Shown here piece by piece: positions 42,545-51,046 of a stretch of 51,046 nucleotides of DNA (its first letter is position 1; the number at the start of each line of letters is the position of its first letter). Position numbers and translations under genes: made by a program. The stretch is taken from the NCBI GenBank assembly GCA_003427395.1, contig BFEA01000076.1, positions 1,201,318 to 1,252,363 of the forward strand, in the 5' to 3' direction. The stretch comes from Chara braunii. Its lineage: Eukaryota; Streptophyta; Charophyceae; Charales; Characeae. The notes under the pieces were generated by a model, which ran no database searches, was not told the DNA's origin, and was given only the letters and a program-made list of their open reading frames with translations.

Positions 42545-43495
42545 GGCCTAGAGAGAAGGTTAACAAATGTCTCTATTTTCAGGTTATTTTCAGTTGTTTC
42601 AGACGGGTGTGAGGTGTTTGGATGGGAAAACATGAAACCGCTTTCAAAAGCTTCAACCATTTCAGTTCATTTAAGGAGTTTCAGATTTCCACCTGAAACT
42701 CCTGTAATGACTTGATGTGGCTGAAGCTTTTGAAAGCGGTTTCAGGTCCCCCCATCCAAACATTTGGTTGGGGGGACCTGAAACCGCTTTCAGAAGCTTC
42801 AACCACTTCATATCATTGTAGAGGTTTCATGTCTCCCACCTGAAACTCCTGAAATGATAGGAAGTGGCTGAAAATATGAAAGCGGTTTCAGATATCCCCA
42901 TCCAAATGGGGACTTGAAACCTTTTTCAGAAGCTTCAGCCACTTCAGATCATTTCAGAGGTTTCAGGTCTCTCTATCTGAAACTCCGAAAATAATCTGAA
43001 GTGGTTGAAAATCTGAAAGCGGTTTCAGATACCCCTATCCAACCATTTGGATGGGAGAACCTGAAACCTCTTTCAGAAACTTTAGCCACTTCAGATCATG
43101 GTAGAGGTTTCAAGTCTCCCCATCTGAAACTTTTGAAATAATATGAAGTTGCTGAAAATCTAAAGGCGGTTTGAGATGCATCAATCCAACCATTTGGATG
43201 AGGGGGACCTGAAACCGCTTTCAGAAGCTTCAGCCACTTCAGTTTTTTCTAGAGGTTTCAGGCCTCCCCACCTGAAACTTCTAAAATGATTTGAAGTGGT
43301 CCATAACAACATTGAATCAAAACAAAAACAGGCAAAAAAAATAAAGAATAAAACATAAAATTTTACCCCCAAACCACCTGTAACTCCTGAAATAGCATGA
43401 AGTGTCTTCAAGTCATTCCAGTGATTTCAGACCTCTCCTAACAAACTTCAAGATCTTTCATTCTAAAATTTCAGTAGGTCTTTAACCACTTGTGG
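42545..43495. repeat. Palindromic satellite (five inverted-repeat units)
   Basis: Units start with TGAAACCGCTTTCAGAAGC at 42633, 42779, 42915, 43062 and 43210 (spacings 146, 136, 147, 148). Each reads TGAAACCGCTTTCAG...CCACTTCAGATCATTTCAG...GAGTTTCAG and then the reverse complement of this, so every unit folds into a hairpin with arms of about 60 bases. Units are joined by CCATCCAAA...TTTGGATGG, also palindromic. It splits repeat A copy 3. Confidence 0.92.
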
Positions 43496-44556
43496 GGGCC
43501 GACCACAACTAATGGATTGTGCACATTTCCAAGTCCGTACGTGACTACACTTGCTGGTCTGTGTACCTGTTTGAATGTTTATCGGCTTGAGTGTGTGAGT
43601 GACCCGCAAGGGTACTTGATTTATCGGTAGGCCCAAAGGTCGGTACTTGCCTGTGGCCGTGACATTGAGGGTTGCCGCAGGGAAAACAGTCAAGTGGCGG
43701 GGAAAAAGACCCTCGACAATTCAGAGCAGCGAAAAATACTAAAGTAGCGGTTAAGCCTGCACCACACCAAGTAGAGGTGGGTGTGCCGAGTACTCGAGGC
43801 TGGGCAGAAGAAGACAAAAGTTGACATTTTTACAGGCCTAGTACCAGTAGGTAGGCAGGTACCGGTTCAAGTAGCCCGAGTCTTGACTCTGTGCGGACGA
43901 TATCAGAACTTGCAACGATGTCTCCCTCAAAGGGACGAAGGCACCAGTTGCTTGGGTGATCGCGCGGACACGAAATCGTCACTCGAGAGCCGACTTCCTC
44001 TCCTCATAAAGGAGGCGGAGCTGGAGTTTCAACCCCTCTCACGACATACGAGTAAAGACAGAGGTACCGGCTGCCGTTACCTATTATGGTAGGCAATATG
44101 TTTCTTTTGACAGCCCCGACCATATGATCGGGGTTATATTAACTTTTCATGTCGTCTTTATATTTTACGGCGGTACGACATGCCGACTTTCCTACGCCGG
44201 CTGGTCCGACACTCTGTCACTCGTTCTAATTCATTTTTGCCATACCGCCTAGGCCTTTGACTGATTTAGATCGTGGCCGCTACATCCCACGCGAACTTTT
44301 CTCGTTCTCTTCCAACGCTCCGGCCCTTGCGGCCAAAGACTTTTAACATTTACTTACCTGTTGTCGTATGTGTCGTATTACTGCGTATGATCGTCTAGAA
44401 ATCTCAGCCTCAATGGTCGAGAAGTTTGCTTCACGGCGCTATGCCAAAAATTTCTACTTCCTACTCCAGACTGTCTCCGGCACGGTGACCTGCGTCGATA
44501 CTCCATCGAATGCAAAATCATGAGCAAATACCTTTGTAAGGGTGTTTGCTCCGACA

Positions 44557-44771
44557 ACGTTCTAGTATGTCTTACAAGATACGCGAGATCTTTACAAAAA
44601 TCACTTTGCGTCTGGGTGTGGGACCGCCACGCACGACACTGGGGCAGGAGGAACGTGGGTTTATAGACCAGGCTGGAAGTAAGGAGCTGGCGAGGGTTTA
44701 GTGCACCGGCAACCCCGCTAAGATGTCAGGTCCCCCGATTTATGATATAACTCATCTTTAAGAGCTTTCCT
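44557..44771 (+). mobile_element. LTR-edge fragment
   Basis: TTTGCGTCTGGGTGTGGGAC and CGCCACGC (44601-44630) match in reverse the inner edge of the LTR-like block at 5728-5750, but the PBS bases do not follow. It marks another broken retroelement boundary. Confidence 0.5.
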
Positions 44772-45007
44772 ATGGCACAAGATCTGGCGGACTCAGCAAC
44801 AGTATGGGTAGACCACTTCCCACCTCAAGCCATCAGGATGTTTTACGACATCTCCGTGGAGCACGGACCGTTTTGGGGAACCAGGCCCAGGAGCTGCTTG
44901 AGGTCATCAATATTCTAATATTCTGGACGCCACGGTTAACCTACGTGGAATATGAGCACATGATTCGGAGAGAGATTGAGATAGGGGAAAGCTATTTAGC
45001 AGGGTAG
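44772..45007 (+). pseudogene. Unrecognised protein-like segment, probably frameshifted
   Basis: A frame from ATG 44772 (MAQDLADSATVWVDHF, with FYDISVEHGPFWG) stops at 44918. The next frame over is protein-like from about 44880 (QELLEVINILIFWTPRLTYV, IRREIEIGESYLAG) to the stop at 45005-45007. The change near 44875-44885 is best explained by one indel. It lies about 150 bases downstream of an LTR-edge fragment on the same strand, so a gag remnant is likely; no motif proves it. Confidence 0.45.
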
Positions 45008-45699
45008 CTCAACTGTTTGACGAGCGTGCGGAGCCGGAAGGACGAAGGGGACACGAGCGGGACTAGCATAGGTGACCAAACCAGCATTGCAAAATCTGTA
45101 TAATACTACTATATAGGGGACCTTGTTAAGATAAAGAGGGGAGCGTCAGATTAAGATAGCCAAATCTGTCGCTACGAGGCGAGAAAAGGATGGTAAGGAC
45201 GCGTGACCTGAAAAGTAGGGGGAGTACCCTGGAATGCGTAAGGCATTGTAAGCTCGAGAGGGGGCACACTCAGCTGGGGTAGGTTCTTCGTGACAGATGA
45301 GAACCTTACGCACCCACCCGCAGCGGAGATCGAGCATTCCGAAGTACCAAATAAAGGCACGACCTCGAGAAAGACCCTGCTACCGGTAAGCCTTCGTCAG
45401 TCAGGAGGTAATGGTGGCAAAACCATCATTCCATGTAAACCAATTCAGGGATAAGACCATGGTAACTATCATGCCCGAGAGGTTGAAACCCTCCTCAAAG
45501 ACAAGAAAAAAACGATGACTTTAAGGAGGAGGGGGAACCCTCTTCGGCAAGGCATACAGTGTCTTGGTCACGGTGATCTCGTCGGTTTGTCGCTGGGGAG
45601 GGCGATGCACCTACCGATGACGACGACGACTCGGACAACGAAGAGGAGAGAGAGAGAGAGGAGGAGGCGAGATGCATGTGGCATCTATGAGTGAGGGAA
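45008..45699. other. No gene recognised
   Basis: Short frames on the minus strand (60-88 codons) without motifs; a short AG-rich run at 45640-45670. May be the continuation of the retroelement remnant. Confidence 0.45.
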
Positions 45700-46057
45700 T
45701 GAGGTTGTGAGTGTAGCGCGATACATACCTGGGGCTGAAAGCGTGCGACATTGGTCACCATATGCTCGTACTTCGGGAATGCTGTTCATGTCATATTCCG
45801 GCAACGTAGTATAGGCTATGATAGGATCTGCCACAATGTAGTATGGGCACCGAGCGCCAGGTAGGATATCAACTCTGGTTCTTCGTTGATGATGATGAGA
45901 CTACTCCAGCATTCTCAATTATGAGCTTTTGCAGTGCTCTTCTTTGGTGAAATTCGTGATGTAATACTGCTGTTGGATCGAGGTCACGACTATCTGGTCT
46001 TCTGTATTTGATGCTGTTTGATTGTTGAAGTTCGCTATTTCTTATCTTATCTGCATA

Positions 46058-46095
<38 letters not shown>

Positions 46096-46540
46096 TAGGT
46101 GCACTGTGGTTCTTGAGTACACTTGACATCTGTGAGTGAAGGATCGAGGTTGTGAGTGAAACGGGATACGTACCCGGTGCTTGACGTGAACAACATTGGC
46201 CGAGATCTGCTCGTACTCGGGGAGCTATTGACGTCATCAGCAACACTGTAGATAGGCTAGGCAGGATCTGCCATCTGTAGTCTAGGCACCGAACATCGGA
46301 ATAGGATATCAACTCTGGTTCTTCGTTGATGATGATGGGACTATTTCAGCATTGTCAATTCTAAACTCTTGGTGTGTTCCTATTTGGTGAATCTCGTGAT
46401 GTAATGTTGATGTTGGTTCGAGGTCAAGACTATCTGGACTCATATGTATGATGCTGTTGATTGCTACAGTTTGCTAATTCTCATCTGCCTTGCATATTTT
46501 ACTATTATTATTATTATTATTATTATTGTTATTATTGAGT
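45700..46540 (-). repeat. Two reversed TAA-linked units with donor-like sites
   Basis: Reverse complements of the 9430-9850 type: donors at 45728 (CCCAG|GTATGT) and 46173 (CCGG|GTACGT) on the minus strand, TTA tracts at 46050-46095 and 46500-46535, and GAACCAGAGTTGATATCCTA and GATAGTCGTGACCTCGATCC in order. The frame at 45869-46312 is produced by the repeat. Confidence 0.85.
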
Positions 46541-47480
46541 AATCTGTGAGGATTGAGCCTTCAAAGGGGCCTTGCCGACATGCATATGTACTGGGCATAG
46601 GCCCCCAGCAAGCCCCGTGCCCGCCCTAAGTGAAGGCGGGCCGGACATGTGACCGCCCTAGGTGAAGGCAGGTTAGAATATCCATGAACAGACCTTTGCT
46701 TCAACACTTTAAGTGGGTATTAGACAGATGTAGCACACCAGTTGGTAGGGGTGCATCGTGGTACCCAGGCTCCTGCAAGGAGTAGTTGAGCCCAGGGCCT
46801 TAGTAGGTTGAGCCCTGGGCATAGGCCAGGGAAGGCCGACACATCACCCATTGGACGTTGGCCAATTGGAAAGCAGCATTGTCGTCGAAGAGGCTGAGCG
46901 AACCAATGGGAAACCGGAAAGGGTCTGTCTCTGGACCACCGCCCGGGCATAAGGGGCGCAATTGTACTTCCTGGGCCACATCGGGGTTGGGCGTGGGCGC
47001 AGCTACTGGGACACAGGCGCAGGCTCAAGGCAGGCTGCCCACACACAACACTAGCATATAGGCAGAGAATGCGAGAGGGTAATGATCTTGGCCATTGCAA
47101 GCAATACCGGCATGCTGCGCGCTTGCAAGCTGCTGCGCTGCGCTAGGCTGAGGAAAGCAGGACAGCACTAGGCGGTAGGGCACTGGCGGCCATAGCCTGG
47201 CTGCCTGTGTGCGCAGAGGAGGAAGGGTGAAGGTGGATCCTCGGAGGTGAAGGGCGCTGTGGGGGTTATGAAGGGAAAGTGAGGGTGAAGAGAGAGAGGC
47301 GTACCTGGTGGAGAGGAAGTCGGCGTTGGTGTTGACGTCATCACTAGCTGGTCATCAAGTTGTCTGGTTGCTTCCATGCTGTAGTCGTAGTATTAGGCTG
47401 TAGAGTAGATATGGCGTCTGGCACCATTCAAGAGAGAGAGCTGCATTGGGTTATGCTGTTGATGTTGTTCGATTGGACTT
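46541..47480 (-). repeat. Diverged reversed unit with GC-rich insert
   Basis: Minus-strand donor-like site CCACCAG|GTACGC with GT at 47304. The rest is GC-rich, with two hairpins, GCCCGCC/GGCGGGC (46619-46641) and ACCGCC/GGCAGGT (46652-46673), sharing the loop CTARGTGAA. The 126-codon minus frame at 46720-47100 is Pro/Ser/Cys/Trp-rich, overlaps others and is not called. Confidence 0.6.
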
Positions 47481-47779
47481 GGACATTGACTCACGATTCC
47501 GCTGTATCATTCTCAAATGAATGATTACTTGGTTCCACTAGATATCTGTTGTTGCTTGACAACTTGGACTTCGGTGTGATTTGCGATTTGGATTCCTGTG
47601 CTTCGTCCACATTCACGCTCCTTATTATTATTGTTATTATTATTATTACTATTGTATGATCTGACTCACTCTCATTCGCACCTTTCATGCATGCAAGGCA
47701 GAAACACAGCAAATTGGCGCACGACGCCCACGACTCAAAACTCATAGATATGGCAACCCAGATATGAGTCCACTCCCAA
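47481..47779. other. Linker with short TTA tract
   Basis: (TTA)n-like tract at 47620-47655; otherwise no feature seen. Confidence 0.5.
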
Positions 47780-48740
47780 AAGACTCAGCACCCGCACAAC
47801 ACTCTGTTCGTATACGCAAGATCACCCTGGATACCCCAAACACAACACTCGGCATACCTGCGCAGACAACCAGATTCAAACACACACAGTGTGACACATA
47901 CGGATGTCGTGACATATGCACGGGTAATGTGACACCGATACAAAGACACTGTAACAAAGTCCCACAAACAATAGTGAAACCACACAGACACGGTGTCACG
48001 TACACCGTGACACATATACATTGATGCTGTGACGCACGTACACAATGTGAAAACACACTCATACAGTCACCGTGACACACACGCTTCAACACGGTGTCGC
48101 ATACTCGGAGAAACAAGGCACACATACTCGAACACAGAGTGAAAGACACAGTGGGCAGGCGCACGGTGGGTGACGAAACACACGCTTACAAAGTGGGACC
48201 GACATAGTCACTGTGACATACACAGTCACAGTGGAACAGACCCAGGCACCGTGACACACGCAGTCACAGTGGGACAGCCATAGTCACTGTGACGTACGCA
48301 GTCACAGTGGGACAGCCACAGTCACTGTGACGTACACAGTCACAGTGGGACAGACACACACTGTGACACACATGCGCCATGCACCGTGACACAGAGACAC
48401 GGTAACGCACACACGCAGTGAGATGTACACACAGACATGGTGAGACTATGGTACACACACATGTGCACAGTGACTGTCGCATCCACAGTGCACAAACAGA
48501 GTGCCCGAGTCACACACGTGCACAGCGACGCTGTCACATACACAGCACGGACAGAATGCACAGTCACGCACCCGGTTACGCACAGTCGTAGGCAGGCCTT
48601 AACGTGGATGCACGGAGGAAACGCGCACAGTCATTGAGACACAGACACTCAGTAACACGCATACAGTCACGTGGTGATAGTCGCACAATGACACATATAC
48701 GGTGGCGCCAATACACTGAGACACACAGAGAGAAACAGTG
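47780..48740 (-). repeat. CACAGTGACAC satellite, inverted copy
   Basis: About 1 kb of degenerate CACAGTCACAGTGGGACAG / CGTGACACAC units, the reverse complement of the 7876-9200 satellite. At 48200-48360 a clearer unit of about 40 bases (GTCACTGTGACGTACGCA...) repeats four times, with GTCACTGTGAC palindromic. Confidence 0.92.
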
Positions 48741-49102
48741 GCATACAGAAAGAGAGAAAGATGAGGTTGATGATGTGTGGGCACGTACCTAGTCTCGATG
48801 ATGGTCTGCATGGGTCTATATCTTCAAGTACTTCGGTTCTGCTTAAGCCAACAGCTGCATTGTCAATTCAAGGGCTGGTAGTAGCTGTGTGATTGTAGTC
48901 CGGACGCTTAATGTGAAGTGGGAGGAAGAGTTCCGGATGCACATGTTGGGGGTATGAAGAGTGTTTTCTTACTGTCATCCGGATTTAGTGTTTGGCTCTC
49001 CGTTGGTGGATTATCAGTGCATTGTTGTTTCTGGACGGGCATTCGACTTCTGGCTTTCAATTAGTCTGCCACTTTGCCATTGCCCATGTTGTATATTGTT
49101 AC

Positions 49103-49142
<40 letters not shown>

Positions 49143-49969
49143 TTATTATTATTTATTATTATTTCAGTGATTTGAGGACCCAACAGCCTCGTGCACGCCC
49201 TAAGTGAAAACAGGCCTGAAATGCCCGTGGAAGGCCCTTATCCTAGTATTTTCAAAAAGGGGTCTTGGACAATTGTTACACGCTAGTTTATTGAAGTGCA
49301 GTCCGAACCATGCTCTGGGCCCTTCTAGGAGAAGCTGCTGTACTAGATGGTTGAGGCCAGGACGTGGATCGTAGCGCCTTGGGGACACGCGACATGAGAT
49401 TAGCACGTTACTCATTGACTAAGGATCACTAGGAACGCAGCATTGACACCGCGTTCGTCACAAAGGGTACGATATGGCATGAGCCGCAGCGGAACAACGA
49501 AACAATTGCGAGCTATAACAAGGGATAGTAGATAGTAAGCCTGAACCCCACGACCTTGCAAATAGGCACAAGCAGTGGATGCGAAAACAACCAGCATGCG
49601 TGCGGGAGTGAATGGGAGCATCCAAATTGAAGAAGGGTATGTTGTGTGTATGCGAAAATAAGTTAATGGAGACATAACGAACGAGGGAGATACTCTGCTA
49701 AGGATGGTATGCCTAGAAGATTTCACGGATGTGTGGTGCCAACTCAATTAGTCATTATCCTTCCAGTAATTATTTATTATTATTATCATTATTATTGATA
49801 TTATTATTATCATTATCAATGGATTATGCCAATAAGACTCGATAAGATTAAGAGAAAATAGGAATGTTAGGAAGAGAAAATCAGTATGAATAGCAACTGA
49901 ACCTATCTCCCCAGCTCTTGTCTTCTCTCTCGTACCCAAAACCCCACATGCCTCGATCAGTGACTGGTC
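48741..49969. repeat. Reversed unit remnants with TTA tracts
   Basis: Minus-strand donor-like CTAG|GTACGT with GT at 48788; TTA tract at 49098-49165; CGCCCTAAGTGAAAACAGGCC (third CTARGTGAA hairpin, weak) at 49195-49215; TTA/ATC-rich tract at 49770-49820. A 111-codon minus frame at 49412-49747 has no motif and is not called. Confidence 0.6.
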
Positions 49970-50880
49970 GCATGATAAGAGTAGCAGGGTCTATGAAACC
50001 TGCCTTATTAATGACCCACCAGTGATAAGAGTAGCGAGGCTCCATGAAAAAGTCCTCCTTTACCTCCGATGAGCCTTACACTGCGTCGCTGATAAAAATA
50101 GAAAGGTTCCTTGGACACCCGCCTTATTGATGTCTATTTAGTGATAAGAGGAGCAGGGAAACCTGCCTTATCACTGGCTAGCCAGATATAAGAGAGGCGA
50201 GGTTTCAAGGAGACTTGCCTTATCGGTGATCAGCCTAGCACTCCGTCAATAATAAGAGTAGCAAGGTTCCGGGTGACCTGCCTTATTGATGTCTATTTAG
50301 TGATAAGAGTAGCAGGGAAACCTGTCTTATCAGTGACTAGCCAAATATAAGAGTAGCGAGGTTCCGTGACACCTGCTTTATCGCTGATAGGTTCTCTCAT
50401 TCATTCAGTAATAAGAGTAGCAAGGTTCCGGGTGACTTGCCTTATTTATGTCTATTCAGTGATAAGAGTAGCAGGGAAACCTGCCTTATCAGTGACTAAC
50501 CAGATATAAGAGTAGCGAGGTTCCGTGACACCTGCCTTATCGCTGATAGATTCACGCATTCATTCAGTGATAAGAGTAGCAAGATTCCGGGTGACCTTCC
50601 TTATTGATGTCTATTCAGTGATAAGAGTAGCAGGGAAACCTACCTTATCAGTGACTAGCCAGATATAAGAGCAGCGAGATTCGTGACACATGCCTTATCG
50701 CTGATAGGTTCACACATTCATTAAGTGATAAGAGTAGCGAGGTTCCAGGTGACCTGCCTTATTGATGTCTATTCAGTGATAAGAGTAACAGGGTTCTATG
50801 AAACTTGTCTTATCAGTGACTAGCCAATGATAAGAGTAGCAAGGTGTCGTGAGAAACCTGCCTTATCAGTGACCAGCCAT
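49970..50880. repeat. Hairpin array 'GATAAG', right copy (about 17 units, 159-bp higher-order repeat)
   Basis: Units of the form GATAAGAGTAGCGAGGTTCC...CCTGCCTTATC, 36-45 bases each, about every 53 bases. A three-hairpin set (short unit with CAGGGAAACCTG, unit with GAGGTTCCGTGACACCTG, unit with AAGGTTCCGGGTGACCTG) repeats at 50142, 50301, 50460, 50619 and 50777, i.e. every 159, 159, 159 and 158 bases. The inner CAGG/CCTG arms pair too. Reverse orientation of the array at 7500-7875. Confidence 0.93.
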
Positions 50881-50899
50881 GGGTTAATATTGCTGCCAA

Positions 50900-51046
50900 T
50901 TGTGCTTCAGCCAGCGTTGTCGAGCGGGGAACCCCGGGGGCAAAGCCGGTGTTAGGCTGCGGACCCCGGACCCCCGCCGCGGGGTTCATCCAACCCCGCC
51001 ACCGCCGGACGACCCCCGCCGCCGCCCAGCCCCGGGTACCCCGCCG
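50900..51046. other. Very GC-rich window end
   Basis: GC content rises sharply to well above 75% with CCCCGCCG/CCGGGG runs and palindromes such as CCCCGGGG. Unlike anything else in the window. It may be a GC-rich repeat, an assembly edge or foreign sequence. Confidence 0.7.

Larger units (their letters stand above)
40800..44556. repeat. Repeat A, copy 3, interrupted
   Basis: Diverged but collinear with copy 1: CT/CA tract with GTAGTGTATCTTTC (40855-40975), polypyrimidine tract (41750-41900), AGCTAGCTCAGG and GGAGCAACTC (42420-42530), CGGCTTGAGTGTG through GTTGACATTTTT (43582-43830), and the hairpin at 44522-44551. It is interrupted by the foldback fragments at 41014-41130, an unmatched part at about 41200-41700, and the palindromic satellite at 42545-43495. 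Confidence 0.8.

Noticed and set aside
46720-47100. 126-codon minus-strand Pro/Ser/Cys-rich frame
   Set aside because: GC-rich chance frame inside a repeat unit; no start context, domain or conservation.

Overview
This is eukaryotic nuclear DNA, very rich in repeats and poor in genes. It has long CT/CA, TAA, ATTT and TCTA microsatellites, a 311-base N gap (11026-11336), two single Ns (6532, 6596) and one sequencing-library adapter left in the assembly. Two LTR-retrotransposon copies have primer binding sites matching the 3' end of tRNA-Asp, as in several plant Ty3 lineages, and one carries a broken gag zinc knuckle. With the splice-site style, this suggests a plant or streptophyte alga; a Chara-like charophyte would fit, but that is a low-confidence impression from memory of its repeats. 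No conserved housekeeping gene, rRNA or tRNA was recognised.

Layout. 91-3060: 'repeat A', copy 1. 3760-7100: a minus-strand retroelement (E1) with PBS and LTR-like block. 7500-10900: hairpin array, GTGTCAC satellite and TAA units containing splice-donor-like sites. 11337-14110: repeat A, copy 2, with a Nextera junction adapter. 15700-19000: a GC-richer island with two more hairpin repeat families and a hypothetical minus-strand reading frame. 20230-21500: C-rich, partly telomere-like minisatellites. 21530-25500: plus-strand retroelement E2. 25540-29200 and 34760-37410: two related repeat blocks, each enclosing its own hairpin array. 32486-33920: the best candidate for a host gene (two putative exons). 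38150-40420: two TATA-containing promoter-like repeats, satellites and a TAA unit. 40431-40801: a foldback element with a hammerhead-ribozyme-like core. 40800-44556: repeat A, copy 3, interrupted by a palindromic satellite. 45700-50880: mirror image of the 7500-10900 region. 50900-51046: an abrupt very GC-rich end.

The most unusual content is a set of hairpin families in which the loop is conserved while the stem changes on both sides with pairing kept. The clearest arrays are at 28055-28872, 35730-37130, 16547-17113 and 49970-50880. Two of them, with unrelated loops, sit between the same flanking repeat blocks, so the array looks like a replaceable or locally homogenised module of one larger element. 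All homology statements here are by-eye comparisons within the window; no database or folding program was run.
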